Shown piece by piece: positions 9,717-20,759 of a DNA stretch of 64,000 nt. The first letter of the stretch is position 1; each line of letters begins with the position of its first letter. The notes beneath the pieces are model-generated. The model searched no databases. It saw only the letters and a list, made by a program, of their open reading frames with translations, and had not been told where the DNA came from. The DNA is from Dendrolimus kikuchii (taxonomy: Eukaryota; Arthropoda; Insecta; Lepidoptera; Lasiocampidae): the NCBI GenBank assembly GCA_019925095.2, contig CM034408.1, forward strand, positions 310,001 to 374,000. The letters are read 5' to 3'. A program made the translations under genes and the position numbers.

Positions 9717-9901
9717 AATTGATCGTGTACTAGCAGAAGGTGATGTCAGGAGCCTTAAGAACAGACGAGCTTGCATGACAAGAGTTATGAATGTCAAAGA
9801 GGCAAGTGAGGTGTGTAAGAATAAGCCTAAATGGCACTCTGTTGTTCGTGCCTACCCCGCAAGGGAACTGGCGTGAAGTTATGTATGTATGTATGTATGT
9901 A
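9717..9901 (+). mobile_element. LINE-A 3' end, truncated
   Basis: It begins at DRVLAEGDVRSLKN and keeps the stop codon and the ATGT tail. It is the mirror partner of 9475-9631. Confidence 0.9.
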
Positions 9902-10300
9902 TAATAAAACTACGTTTTAACGGTTTTAAGCGCGGTAATTTTATTTGATTTTGGTTTTTCCGACATTTCGGCCACTTTTTTGCACATGTTTGCTGAAGAG
10001 TTTCTTGTGCCGCTTCTTCTCTTCAAGCCATAACATGTTGCGAAGTGGTAGTAAATTAGATTAGGCTCCCATAGAGTAAATAATTACCATAAACAAAATT
10101 AAAATTAACAAGTTGGCGGTAGGCTGAATAAAACTTTAACAATACTCGTTGACACTTGACATCTTTGTCTTCCGCGATCACGGCCACTGAAAAGTGGCCG
10201 AAACGTCGGAAAAACAAATATCAAATAAAATTACCGCGCTTAAAATCGTTAAAACGTAGTTTTATTATGTATGCAAGTCGCGAAAACTTAAGAAAATATT
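9902..10300. repeat. Family F foldback/MITE element, near-complete
   Basis: Family F has long terminal inverted repeats starting ATAATAAAACTACGTTTTAA and continuing GCGCGGTAATTT...CCGACATTTCGGCCACTT. Here they lie at 9902-9985 and about 10185-10268. The right side extends into CGCGAAAACTTAAG, also inverted at the left of other copies. The middle holds AAGTTGGCGGTAGGCT and CTTGACATCTTTGTCTTCC. There is no coding sequence. A DNA-transposon-derived MITE or foldback element is likely; the clade was not identified. Confidence 0.8.
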
Positions 10301-10511
10301 ATAAAAAGTATCTTGCTTAAAAAGGGATACTACACTATTGAAGAATACTTAAATGACAAAAATTCATTTACATAGCAGCTCGCTCCAACCTCTTATACTA
10401 AATTTTGTATAACGTTTATATCTTGACAAGCTTGTAAGGAATTTATGGAGACATATTGCAGCATAACATTTTAGTACGTCATGTCATTATTGTAACTGTA
10501 ATCATATTTTT

Positions 10512-10881
10512 ACACATACATACATACATAACTTCACGCCAGTTCCCTTGCGGGGTAGGCACGAACAACAGAGCGCCATTTAGGCTTATTCTTACACACC
10601 TCACTTGCTTCTTTGACATTCATAGCTCTTGTCATGCATGCTCGTCTGTTCTTAAGGCTCCTGATCTCACCTTCTGCTAGTACACGATCAATTTGATCAT
10701 GGAAGGTGTGTCGTGGCCTTCCACGACTTCTGCATCCATCCACTTTTGCATTGTATATCTGTTTAGTCATTTTTTCCACATGCCCGAACCACCGGAGCAT
10801 TCCTTTCCTTACCTTCACCCCGACACTCTCTTTCTTACTTCGGTATTACGAACGCGGTCAGCGAGCGTCACTCCGCAGATC
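10512..10881 (-). mobile_element. LINE-A 3' end, about 370 bp
   Basis: The encoded end of the reverse-transcriptase polyprotein is legible from the GVTLADRVR region through MLRWFGHVEKM to the stop. A deletion of some ten codons follows VEKM relative to the 18006 copy. Confidence 0.9.
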
Positions 10882-10929
10882 ATATTTTTCTTTCCTTTTA
10901 TTGCGTCCTTGACTTACTGAGTGTGTACT

Positions 10930-11295
10930 GTTTGCTGCAACTCCATTAATTCTTCGAAAAGTAATTAAAAAAAAAAGTTTCTGGGGAGTTTCTTGCCGCT
11001 TCTTCTCCTTAACAGCAATAACACGTTGCGAAGCGGTGTACATAGACTAGGAAGTAAAAATAAGTTTTAACATATATGTTGATCGTGTACTAGCATGTCA
11101 GGAGCCTTAAGAACAGACGAGCGTGCATGACAAGAGCTATGAATGTCAAAGAAGAAAGTGAGGTGTGTAAGAATAATCCTAAATGGCGCTCTGTGGTTCG
11201 TGCCTACCCCGCAAGGGAACTGGCGTGAAGTTATGTATGTATATATGACCTTCAAAAAGTGTTCTCCAGTGGAACTTATTTTGAATAAAATCTTT
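10930..11295 (+). repeat. LINE 3'-UTR-type repeat interrupted by LINE-A
   Basis: Blocks TTCTTGCCGCTTCTTCT and AACACGTTGCGAAGCGG, then a distal block AAAAAGTGTTCTCCAGTGGA, match in reverse order and orientation to 31206-31360. The LINE-A copy at 11078-11246 splits it. Confidence 0.65.
11078..11246 (+). mobile_element. LINE-A 3' end inside another repeat
   Basis: Starts GATCGTGTACTAGC, lacks the AGAAGGTGA segment after it, and retains the stop codon and tail. Confidence 0.88.
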
Positions 11296-11367
11296 TCAAT
11301 TTGGATTACCTGATGGATCAAGTGCCACGCTGTCGGTCACTTACCAACATGCAAACAGTCTGCTCAT

Positions 11368-11613
11368 TCGAACAAACACCGACGGGGTTTTGTGCTTTGC
11401 TCGCCTACCTGACTGCAACCCAGAGACTCCGGGTTCCATTCCTGTTATGGTAAATTTCGCAAACAAACTTTCCGTTTTTACTATGGTCTGGATGTCTGGG
11501 ATCAGCCCCAGAGATATCCATTGTATTATACCCAGAAAATAAGCGTAATTTGCCTAATTTAAGGATATACATTGTGCGTGTTTGTTTGCCGGTTATTATT
11601 ATTGTTATTCACC
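11368..11613 (+). repeat. SINE-T copy, divergent head
   Basis: It has the B-box region CCGGGTTCCATTCC, then GGTCTGGATGTCTGGGATC, ATAAGCGTAATTTGCC and a (TTA)n tail. The A-box half is eroded. Intact relatives are at 29448-29696 and 53160-53404. Confidence 0.8.
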
Positions 11614-11632
11614 CTTCATGAGCCCATAATAC

Positions 11633-12164
11633 TGTTACGAGTTGGCGGGACTGAATTAAAATGCCGTTAGAATTATTATAGAGTTTATTAGAACTATACA
11701 AACACGTATAACACAGGTACAAATATAACCGAACACAACAAGTCCAAACGTAATGCAGAAGGTCGTAATTTAATAAAACGCGCAAAGTCCGTCACTATTA
11801 GATTCCCGAATGTACACACGTCACGCCCGTATCGTAGTCGTAGCTCAACTGCCCCCTCTCTCCATCAGGCCGTCGTTTTATACTTCACAAAAGCGAATGT
11901 GCCCGCCCGGCAACGTCCACACAATTTCCTAGTAATCGTAATCCGCACACCTGGCTAATGATGCAGCCGCAAGCGGCCGTAAACAAGTACAATAGAACAA
12001 TCGGCTGTTCTCTACAATAACTAGAAACGTATGCCAATAAATAAGTGAACAAAAGAAGACGATCATAAAAGGATTACAATCAGTTCAAATGCCGACAGGT
12101 AATAAAATGTGTTTTTACAGATTTGTACTTGGAATTTGTCTTTGTCGGGGCCTAGGTTGTAACA
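11633..12164. mobile_element. Solo LTR, family G (Ty3/gypsy-like)
   Basis: This 532-bp unit starts TGTTACGAGTTG and ends GGTTGTAACA, and is flanked by a 4-bp direct repeat ATAC at 11629-11632 and 12165-12168. No internal region is attached, so it is a solo LTR left by recombination. A second and third copy at 54951 and 62322 share most of the sequence. Confidence 0.88.
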
Positions 12165-12168
12165 ATAC

Positions 12169-12720
12169 AAAAAAATAGAAGACAAATCCTGTTTGTTCTG
12201 TTGGTAAAAATATTTATAACTTGTAAACATCGTAATTACTTAAATTTTGAAATTGTAAGTATTTCCGTTATCCCAGTTTCGCTAAGGGCAATTTCCTTTT
12301 CATCCAAATCCCTTGTACTTGTGCTGGGTGTAAATATTTTCAAGAAAATTAGGACAAAAAGCTTTCATCTGGGGATATTATTGCCAGATACTTGAGTTTT
12401 ACTAGACTTTCATAATTTTTCGTGCTCAATTTGATCAATTGGGTATTTGACTGTGAAATCAACTGACACTTTTTATCATTAGTAAGCCTTTTAGTAAGCC
12501 TAGTTGAGTCTTTTTCATACTTATAGTTCTATTTAATTTAATTTCTTTTTTATCGTAATACCTATTATTATTTTTCAAAATCATTATTATTTTCAAATTT
12601 CAATAATTATTACATAACATATTATGCACTTATATTAAATTATTCAAAATATGTCTATTCTTTGTTTCATGGTGTTCTAATTATAAATAATATTAAATGT
12701 TCATTAGTTATTTTTTCTTC
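12169..12720. other. AT-rich non-coding stretch
   Basis: No repeat or exon is recognised. Confidence 0.4.
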
Positions 12721-12895
12721 TGTGAAGGTGACGTTACTGCCTGGCACTAACGGAAGACCAGCGTTGGTTGTGATCAACCAGCATTTGCTGAGTTAGGGCC
12801 TGTTTAGAGTTAGTTAAGTTTTGGCTTTTATTAAACTGCTTATGTATACTTTAATAATTTTAAATAACTCTAAATAAACATTATTTTCTTCCTTT
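12721..12895 (+). repeat. Family Y repeat (LINE 3'-end-like)
   Basis: The segment with GCCTGGCACTAACGGAAGACC and AACCAGCATTTGCTG, ending AATAAACATTATTTTC, matches 38380-39030 in reverse orientation. Confidence 0.6.
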
Positions 12896-13043
12896 CTTTC
12901 TTTCTTCATTACACAGAACGTCATAGCCACCTTGTTTTTGTATGAGAAGTCTGTCTTCTGACGTTACAAATGAATCAAATATCTTATTATTTATTGTTTG
13001 AACTATGATTAAAATTGTTTCTATAATGAACGCTGTTGACTTT

Positions 13044-13369
13044 ACATACATACATACATACATAACTTCACGCCAGTTCCCTTGCGGTGTAGGCACGAAC
13101 AACAGAGCGCCATTTAGGCCCATTCTTACACAACTCACTTGCTTCTTTGACATTCATAACTCTTGTCATGCACGCTCGTCTATTCTTAAGGCTCCTGACA
13201 TCACCCTCTGCTAGTACACGATCAATTTGATCATGGAAGGTGTGTCGTGGCCTCCCACGACTTCTGCATCCATCCACTTTTGCTTGTATATCTGTTTAGT
13301 CATTCTTTCATCATGCATTCTTTCCACATGCCCGAACCACCGGAGCATTCCTTTCCTTACCTTCACCCC
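13044..13369 (-). mobile_element. LINE-A 3' end, about 325 bp
   Basis: The ATGT tail is at the left edge. Coding sequence runs back to VKVRKGMLRWFGHVERM. One base is missing in the IYNAKVDG region (CTTTTGCTTGTATATC), shifting the frame. Confidence 0.9.
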
Positions 13370-13680
13370 TGTTGAATTTACTTGGGACAAATCTGTATTA
13401 CACATATCAAAAATTGGTAGACAAAATATCACATTAAATTATAATAAATAATATTTTTTTCAGTTTTCGCGACTAGTATAAATAATAAAACTACGTTTTA
13501 ACGGTTTTAAGCGTGGTGATTTATTTGATTTTTATTATTTCGACATTTCGGCCTCTTTTCAATAGCCGTGATCGCGCTAAACATAGATGTCAAGTTTCAA
13601 TGAGTATTGATTGATGAGTGGCCACGGCTATTGAAAAGTGGCCTAAACGTCGGAATAATAAAAATCATTAAAAAAATAAA

Positions 13681-13977
13681 TATCCGTGCAGGAACGGAGA
13701 AAGAATACAATTTCCTGCGGCCGGGCGGCCTGTTGTAAGAGGCCACAAAACAACCCACAGCCAGGTGGTAGGGCATTTGCCCGACTGGATGGCTACGACC
13801 CCTGGTTTAGAGTATGTCGCCATAGCAACCTTCAGTTGTGTTCCGACATTAGTGGCCAAGTTCAAGTCTCCGTTAAGAGAGCAGCAGCGCATTTGTAGCA
13901 CCTTTGGTGTTGCAAATGTCCATAGGCGATGGCAACCGCTTTCCATCAAGTGGGCCGTCTGCCTGTCTCCTGAACTC
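13681..13977 (+). repeat. Retroposon S copy inside F
   Basis: The body of S is complete to TGAACTC. Its own poly(A) end is displaced to about 14427-14440 by a further insertion. Confidence 0.85.
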
Positions 13978-14406
13978 GTTTAATTAAAAAAATATATAAT
14001 ATATTTAAGCATTAAAACATGTTTGAAGTATTAACGAAGAACTTCAAAACATTGCCAGCTCTATCTGTGTAAGCATAGTGTTTAAACGATTGAATATAAT
14101 GTATTCTATCTCATTCTCTCGCAGGCTAAGTCCTATAGATTTATGTATTTATCTCCTTTTCGTTTCATCGAGTGTCAAATCACAACGATTCTAAAGAAGT
14201 TTGTAGCCCATGGATAAAATGCTGCTTCAATTTGTGATGGACTGTATGAGAGAGATATGACCTAGATCCTTGCACTAGAAAAGCAGAAACTCCTTGAGAT
14301 CCGCCCTATCTTGGCTTGATTCAGGTTACACACGGGAACAGCAAACGGCACTAAATTCCACCCTAGAGCTAACACTTTTCACAAAGTCTAAGTACATATA
14401 GTAAGT
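13978..14406. mobile_element. Insertion within retroposon S
   Basis: This 429-bp segment is flanked by a 20-bp direct repeat (TCTGCCTGTCTCCTGAACTC, one mismatch) at 13958-13977 and 14407-14426, as expected for a retroposon target duplication. The segment at 14020-14080 is the reverse complement of part of 22600-22690. Its class is unknown. Confidence 0.6.
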
Positions 14407-14488
14407 TCTGCCTGTCTGCTGAACTCCTGCAATAAAAAAAATCAAATAAATTATCGCGCTTAAAATCGTTAAAACGTAGTTTTATTAT

Positions 14489-15302
14489 AGTTTAAATTTA
14501 TGTAATTTATGTAGCGGGGAGCGTGCACAACTGTTGAAAGTTAGAGATGATAATAATGTTTTGACGACTGCTCTTTAATATATTATTATTAGAATTTATT
14601 GTATTATATGTCAAATACCCAATTTAGGTACGAAGTAGTCAAATTACTTAAAATGTAATCGTCAAGTATTAAGGACTTCATAACAAACTTCTTAAATTAT
14701 GAATGTGCAAGACACTTTTGGACTGTCGTGCTTCAAATTGGATAAATATAGCCAACAAGATGGCGCTGCGGTCGCGTTTCTTGGTGCTTCCGTTGAAATT
14801 CACCAACGAACACGACGTCATGACAACGCGGACAAAGTTTTGGTGGGTCTACTAGTAAATAAATAAAATAATTAAAATATATTTATGTTTAATAAAAAAT
14901 ATTCAGGAAAATGTAATATACGACCTGGCATCACAATCCGGGAATGAGGCACCATAAAAATGTTAATACAACCTGTTGGTAACCATTTAAACGTGACCTC
15001 CAGTCGTCTGTAGCAATTATCCTAAATCGTCGTGAGTTATAGCCGAGGGAGAGGCAGGGGAGCTCTATTTATGTTGGCGCTTTACGCAAGATCGATAAAC
15101 GCCGGGAGGTGCCTGGCGGGCTTAGGGATGTGCCACGCCAAAGGATTATTTTTGTTTATGTCGATGACTCAATATGATATTTACGACATTATTCGGGTTT
15201 ATGATTCCGTTTCATTGCTTTTCCGTATTGGTTTATTGCTTCCAGGCGAGTTTTCATGTTCATTCGTATTTAATAATACGATTTTTATGCATGTTTAACA
15301 TA
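14489..15302. other. Mostly unrecognised non-coding DNA
   Basis: A piece at about 14758-14830 (AAGATGGCGCTGCGGTCGCG) recurs in degraded form at about 27783-27850. The 88-codon frame at 15032-15298 has no domain and no splice context that I trust. Confidence 0.4.
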
Positions 15303-15908
15303 TTTAAACTACCTTTTAACGGTTTTAAGCGTGGTAAATTATTTGTTTTTTTTTAATTAAACTCATTAAAATATTCGGGTCGTTTCAGTATTACGCCAAA
15401 AGGAAGGTTTGCACTGAAAATCAGCGTTGTGTCGGCATAGCAATAAGCTGAGTGCAAACCTTGTTTGCCGAAAATGTGGCGTACAAATTCTCAAAATATG
15501 TTTTTATTTTTAAGATGCATGTCAGCAATGTAAGTACGTCGCTATTTCTTCAAATAATTTCTTTCTTTCTTTCTTTAATTTATGTTATTCCGACGTTTCG
15601 GCCACTTTCCGGTAGCCGTGATCACAGAAGACAAAGATGCCAAGTTCTCTTCGAGCCACAACATATTGCGAAGCGGTGGTAAATTAGATTAGGCTCCCAT
15701 AGAGTAAAAAATAACCATAAACAAAATTAAAACTAAATAATTAAAGTGAACAAGTTGGCGGTAAGCTAAATAAAACTTTGACAATACTCATTGACACTTG
15801 ACATCTTTGTCTTCCGTGATTACGGCTACTGAAAAGTGGCCGAAACGTCGAAATAATAAAAAACAAATAAATTACCGCATAAATCCGTTAAAACGTAGTT
15901 TTATTATA
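15303..15908. repeat. Family F element with internal insertion
   Basis: The left terminal repeat is at 15303-15350. The body resumes at about 15583 with CCGACGTTTCGGCCACTT and ends at 15908 with CGTAGTTTTATTATA. The 15351-15582 piece between them is unrelated. Confidence 0.75.
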
Positions 15909-16130
15909 ACTGGTGGTCGCCAGTGGTCGAAATTCGACCATAATAATTTTTTGTCAAAGACTATACTTCTATAAACACAGATTTCGCCAAAGCAACAATA
16001 AACAAAAGAGTATATATGCGTGTATGTGTCAAATGTTTTTTAATTGATTTAATGTATTTATTACGCATAATTTAAAAAAAAAATGCATTTTGCACACCTT
16101 CTCTATATAAACTAGCCACTGGTCGACCTC
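15909..16130 (+). repeat. Family V repeat, partial
   Basis: Family V starts near GGTCGCCAGTGGTCGAAATTC and contains ACTATACTTCTATAA, GAGTATATATGCGTG and, at its far end, TCCGTCCGCG. This copy has lost its 3' third. The best copy is 53746-54100. Confidence 0.7.
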
Positions 16131-16179
16131 TAGTGCATGCATCTTGTTTAAAGAGGTTATATCACAGGTTACATTGTAT

Positions 16180-16445
16180 ATTTTTTTTATGTTAGTGCTA
16201 TTTGCCCCGAAAAATTCACTTCATTTTATATCGCAAACTATCCCATCTGCCTGATGAGGAGTCTCTATGCCCATTTTCTATGTATTAAAACTACATATTA
16301 TATACATCAAAAAGACCAAATCGACCAATTCGATGAAATTGAACAATTCGACCAAATTAACGAAATCGACCAGTTCGACGAAAACTATCCCATTTTTCGG
16401 GATAAGAAGTATTCTATGTTCATCCTCGGCATCGAAAATATATAT
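16180..16445 (+). repeat. Family W fragment with degenerate short tandem repeats
   Basis: TTTGCCCCGAAAAATTCACTTC and TATATCGCAAACTATCCC are the W blocks also seen at 8690 and 26590. They are followed by irregular repeats of an ATCGACCAATTCGA type at about 16315-16385, at the place where the 8040 minisatellite lies in the other copy. Confidence 0.6.
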
Positions 16446-16735
16446 ATACTAGCTGTCCCGGCAGACGTTGTTCTGCCCAGAAAAATAAAATTTAGAACCC
16501 GATTACAGCGCCACCTACCGGGTCCAATTGTGAATCTAAACCATCCTCGAATCCACTTGAACAGACACAAAAAAATTCATTCCGTTCAATCGGTCCAGCC
16601 ATTTAGCAACGTACAGAAGAATTATATATATAAAGATATACCGAGTTTCAGGCAAATCGGTGAAGTAGGTTTTCCGTGAAAACAGAACAGACAGACAGAC
16701 AGAGTTACTTTCACATTTATAATAATAACAGGGAT
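16446..16735 (+). repeat. Family R copy, single unit
   Basis: It starts ACTAGCTGTCCCGGCAGACG, contains GCGCCACCTACCGGGTCC and GAATCCACTTGAACAGAC, and ends in a region with GACAGACAGACAGAG. Confidence 0.8.
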
Positions 16736-16822
16736 AAGTTTGCGAAATTTCATATTCCTCCGTCCGCGCAATTTTCGTAAAAAGGGATACAAAGTTTTTG
16801 CTTCACGTATTTAATATATAGA
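16736..16822 (+). repeat. Family V 3' end
   Basis: Only the last 85 bp remain, from GCGAAATTTCATATTCCTCC to TTGCTTCACGTATT, directly after the R copy. Confidence 0.65.
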
Positions 16823-17240
16823 TATTTACATATCGATAGGGTCGATGTTTCTTTATGTTATCGATAAAAGTCGGCGCATGCCTAGTCACCCAGTGGCAGA
16901 GCCGGCATCGCAAGGGTTGGGCGTCTGCACTTTTGTACTAATTGTAACAATCTAATTGGATTGCCACCATCTTCAATTGTAAATTTAAACAGCCTATTCA
17001 ATTGTTCTAAATGAGCGCATCTTTATACATTTCATTTCTTGGAATAGAATTGTTTTCCTACTGTTTGTCGCAATTAGAGAGCCTTAAGGTTAATTAAACT
17101 TAATTAACATTAAATTCTTAGTTAAAACTGGTATTTGTATGACTACAATGCAAAATACAAAATGCTGAGGTTTTAAAAAATCTCAAGTTTATATTTTTAC
17201 ATGAACTAAGTAAGAGTGTAAGAATAAGTTCATATTATAG
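16823..17240. other. AT-rich non-coding stretch with TATCGATA
   Basis: One TATCGATA palindrome is at 16831-16838. Nothing else is recognised. Confidence 0.4.
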
Positions 17241-17548
17241 TATAATAAAACTACGTTTTAACGGTTTTAAGCGCGGTAATTTATTTGATTTTTGTTTTTC
17301 CGACGTTTCGGCCACTTTTCAGGACAAAGATGTCAAGCGTCAACGAGTATTGTTAAAGTTTTATTTAGCCTACAGCCAACTTGTTCATTTTCAATTATTT
17401 AGTTTTAATTTTGTTTATGGTTATTATTTACTCTATGGGAGCCTAATCTAATTTACTGCCGTCTACTAACTACGTTCTACTAACGTCCGAAAAACAAAAA
17501 TCAAATAAATTACCGCGCTTAAAACCGTTAAAACGTAGTTTTATTATG
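17241..17548. repeat. Family F element
   Basis: Both terminal inverted repeats are present, but the hairpin next to the right repeat is deleted (CTAACGTCCGAAAAAC). Confidence 0.8.
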
Positions 17549-17731
17549 TATATTATTATTCGCGAAAATTTAAGAAAATATCATATTATAGTAGTTCAAA
17601 ATTGTTACATATTACTAGTGATGTGCCGGATATCTGTAATCATATCGGATATCCGAGAGAGAAGAAAAATTACTTTTTCTCGGATCTTGTATGGATCTTT
17701 TACGTTATAAAATTTCAATACATAGATGAAA

Positions 17732-17766
<35 letters not shown>

Positions 17767-17941
17767 ATTAATAAAACACTATTAAATTCCATTTAGATTA
17801 TTATTTTTTGAAATCAAATATTTGTCAGCTTTATATTACAAACATTTATTTAAGTGAGTTAGAAGAAGAATAGGAATAATTTATTCAGTAAAAAACATAT
17901 ATAAAAGTAAAAGTAACAGTATAAAAGACAATAAAGTTTGC
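17549..17941. other. AT-rich non-coding stretch with (TA)n
   Basis: A TA run lies at about 17738-17763. No exon is visible. Confidence 0.45.
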
Positions 17942-18437
17942 TCTAAATCTAATGTATGAGGGCTTCGACATCTAAAACTAGGTAAAAATCTGTATTATAT
18001 TAGGTTCGTAATACCGAAGTAAGAAAGAGAGTTAGTCTGAAAGAGAGTGTCGGGGTGAAGGTAAGGAAAGGAATGCTCCGGTGGTTCGGGCATGTGGAAA
18101 GAATGCATGATGAAAGAATGACTAAACAGATATACAATGCAAAAGTGGATGGATGCAGAAGTCGTGGAAGGCCACGACACACCTTCCATGATCAAATTGA
18201 TCGTGTACTAGCAGAAGGTGATGTCAGGAGCCTTAAGAACAGACGAGCTTGCATGACAAGAGTTATGAATGTCAAAGAGGCAAGTGAGGTATGTAAGAAT
18301 AAGCCTAAATGGCACTCTGTTGTTCGTGCCTACCCCGCAAGGGAACTGGCGTGAAGTTATGTATGTATGTATGTCTAAATCTAATGTATGAGGGCTTCGA
18401 CACCTAAAACTAGGTAAAAACCTGTATTATATTAGGT
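17942..18437 (+). mobile_element. LINE-A insertion with a 64-bp target duplication
   Basis: A 3'-end LINE-A copy (18006-18373) is flanked by 64-bp direct repeats at 17942-18005 and 18374-18437 that differ at only two positions. The insert carries an open frame from VRKGMLRWFGHVERMHD through YNAKVDGCRSRGRPRHTF to PARELA, the stop codon and an ATGT tail, and is the least damaged member in this orientation. The upstream part up to RNTEVRK is also readable. The other duplications measured in this family are 11-15 bp. Confidence 0.88.
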
Positions 18438-18488
18438 GTCGTTGCTCTTCCAATGCTCCATTATTATTATTTCTTTACATTAATACAA

Positions 18489-18530
18489 TGTGTGTGTTTG
18501 TGTGTGTATGAGTGTGTGTGTATGTGTGTC
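18489..18530. repeat. (GT)n-rich microsatellite
   Basis: Interrupted TGTGTG runs. The frame through it reads MCVCVC and is not a gene. Confidence 0.8.
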
Positions 18531-18629
18531 AGTTGCCAATAGTAAATACAATGAAGGAACTAAATCAGCTATCTTTATAATGAGATCAATCACACATCTT
18601 TGTGAAAAGCTTAAATATAGAAAGCTCTC

Positions 18630-18829
18630 TCTTTTCTTTCACCATATACCAATTTTGGGGTCGGCACAATATGTCTTTTCCTTCCACACTCCTCTATTCA
18701 CACATACATATATCTTATGTCACACTACAAACCATCATATCATCCTTCGCACAATTCATCCATCTTTTTTTAGTCTACCTTGACATTTGTACCCATCCAT
18801 CTTGTAGTTTAACATTCTTTTTGACACGT
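18630..18829 (-). pseudogene. RTE-like LINE ORF2 C-terminal remnant
   Basis: Read on the minus strand it encodes pieces like MLNYKMDGYKCQGRLKK and a YCADPK-like segment, as in RTE/CR1-type ORF2 ends (pattern GRPKKRWMD). It is frameshifted. Sister copies are at 42697 and 63297. Confidence 0.65.
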
Positions 18830-19139
18830 TTTTTTTATTGCAGGAGATCAGCGAACAGGCAGATGGCCCACTGGATGGCAAGCGGTTACCTTCGCCAATG
18901 ACATTTGCAACACCAAAGGTGCTACAAATGCGCTGCTGCTCTCTTAAGGGAGACTGGAACCTGGTCACTATTGCCGGAACACAACACAAGGTTGTTATGG
19001 CGACATACTTTAAGCCAGGGGTGGTAGCCATCCAGTCAGGCAAATGCCCTACCACCTGGCTATGGGTTGTTTTGTCGCCTCTACCGACAGGCCGCCCGGC
19101 CGCAGGAAATTGTATTCTTTCTCCGTTCCTGCACGGATA
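18830..19139 (-). repeat. Retroposon S copy, full length
   Basis: Poly(T) at the left and CTCCGTTCCTGCACGGATA at the right mark a minus-strand copy with both ends. Confidence 0.88.
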
Positions 19140-19437
19140 AAACGCCGGTTTTTGGCGGGAACTGAAAGGGGACGTTGTGCTGTGCAGTTTTATTTTCTAA
19201 AAATGTGTAAAATCACTCTAAAATGAACAATAGTTGTAGGATATCGATAGTTTTTGAGTAGTAATTATGTGTTTTGTGAGAAATGTGAACTGTATAGTCT
19301 CTATGAGAACTCCGTTTTATGGCGTCGATTGTAGCCTACAATACAATTGCGCCTGGATTAAAGGCCTAGTTGCCAAGTCATAAACATAATTTTGACAAAT
19401 AATGTCTACAAAAATGTAGTGACAAGGAAATATAATA
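19140..19437. other. Non-coding stretch with TATCGATA
   Basis: TATCGATA is at 19242-19249. No gene is seen. Confidence 0.4.
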
Positions 19438-19675
19438 AACTAGCTATGCTCGCGACGTCGTCCGCGTGGAATTTGTTTTCAAAACCCCCCGATTTTGAAA
19501 CATTCTTCATTGGTGATCCGCTCCTATTGGTTTTAGCTTGATGATATATAGCCTATAGCCTTCCTTAATAAATGGGCTATCTAACACTGAATTTTTTTTT
19601 CAAATAAAACCAGTAGTTCCTGAGATTAGCGCGTTCAAACAAACTCTTCCGCTTTATATATTAGTTTGAGATATA
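19438..19675 (+). repeat. Family R copy, GACGTCGTCCGCG subtype
   Basis: It runs from ACTAGCTATGCTCGCGACG through TTGAAACATTCTTCATTGG and TATAGCCTATAGCCTTCCT to TTATATATTAGTTTGA. Confidence 0.8.
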
Positions 19676-19690
19676 TTAAAAGACCTATTT

Positions 19691-19958
19691 CATACATACA
19701 TACATACATAACTTTACGCCAGTTCCCTTGCGGGGTAGGCACGAACAACAGAGTGCCATTTAGGCTTATTCTTACACACCTCACTTGCCTCTTTGACATT
19801 CATTACTCTTGTCATGCACGCTCGTCTATTCTTAAGGCTCCTGACATCACCTTCTGCTAGTACACGATCAATTTGATCATGGAAGGTGTGTCGTGGCTTT
19901 CCACGACTTCTGCATCCATCCACTTTTGCATTGTATATCTGTTTAGTCATTCTTTCAT
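19691..19958 (-). mobile_element. LINE-A 3' end
   Basis: Truncated at MTKQIYNAKVDG on the 5' side, with an intact stop and tail. Confidence 0.88.
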
Positions 19959-20310
19959 GTAAATAATAATATTTATTACAGATATCTAAACGGTGTATAT
20001 GAGGTCGCGAAGGGGGAACAAACAAACAAACTTGTCTACTCATTAATGTGTTATATTAAGTAGGGGTTCGTGGACTATTTGCAAATGTTTAAGTCGAGAT
20101 ATGACAAAGTTTGTGTAACTGAAAGTCAAACAAGTTTAAAAGTTAAACTAAGTTTGGAGCACTCGCGACTCCTGCCATCTATCCGGAGGCAACTAAAGAT
20201 ACATTTTTCAGATATAAACTGAAAGTTAGCTGTTTGAGAAGTTGTTAAGTATTCACTGACTTTAATAAAGAAGTGATTTAGCAAAACTGTTTTTACAATG
20301 TCTTTTAAAA
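19959..20310. other. Non-coding stretch
   Basis: No repeat or exon is recognised. Confidence 0.4.
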
Positions 20311-20664
20311 TGCCAGGTGGTAGGGCATTTGCCTGACTGGATGGCTAACACCCCTTGTCTAAAGTATGCCGCCATAACAACCTTGAGTTGTGTTCCGGCA
20401 TTAGTGACCAGGAGTCTCCCTTAAGAGAGCAGCAGCGCATTTGTAGCAACTTTGGTGTTGCAAATGTCCAAATGCGCTGCTGCTCTCTTAAGGGAGACTG
20501 GAACCTGGTCACTAATGCCGGAACACAACTCAAGGTTGTTATGGCGGCATACTCTAGACCAGGGGTGGTAGCCATCCAGTCAAGTAAATGCTTTAACACT
20601 TGGCTTACGACAGGCCACCCCAACGCAAGGAATTGTATTATTTCTCCGTTACTGCACAGATATA
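20311..20664. repeat. Inverted pair of retroposon S halves
   Basis: A plus-strand S segment (20313-20470) abuts a minus-strand S segment (20471-20664) at TGCAAATGTCC/AAATGCGCTGC. Together they form a palindrome with arms of about 150 bp and almost no loop. It ends about 95 bp before the spectrin-like exon. Confidence 0.85.
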
Positions 20665-20759
20665 CCTTATTCATACCAGAATTCAAAACCAAGACGAGGG
20701 TACAAATGTTAAGGCTTTCGAATTATAATAATTTGTTAAAGAAGCTCTTCTGTTTCCAG

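Larger units (their letters stand above)
13461..14488. repeat. Family F element split by nested insertions
   Basis: The left half is 13461-13680 and ends at CGGAATAATAAAAATCA. The right terminal repeat resumes at about 14437 with AATCAAATAAATTATCGCGC and ends at 14488. A copy of S lies between, and that copy is itself interrupted, so three insertion ages are stacked. Confidence 0.75.

Noticed and set aside
9370..9876. 168-codon frame reading YIYIYI
   Set aside because: It runs through (TA)n and two inverted LINE-A tails, so it is a composite without biological meaning.
15032..15298. 88-codon frame starting MSYSRGRGRG
   Set aside because: No domain, no convincing splice sites and no codon bias.
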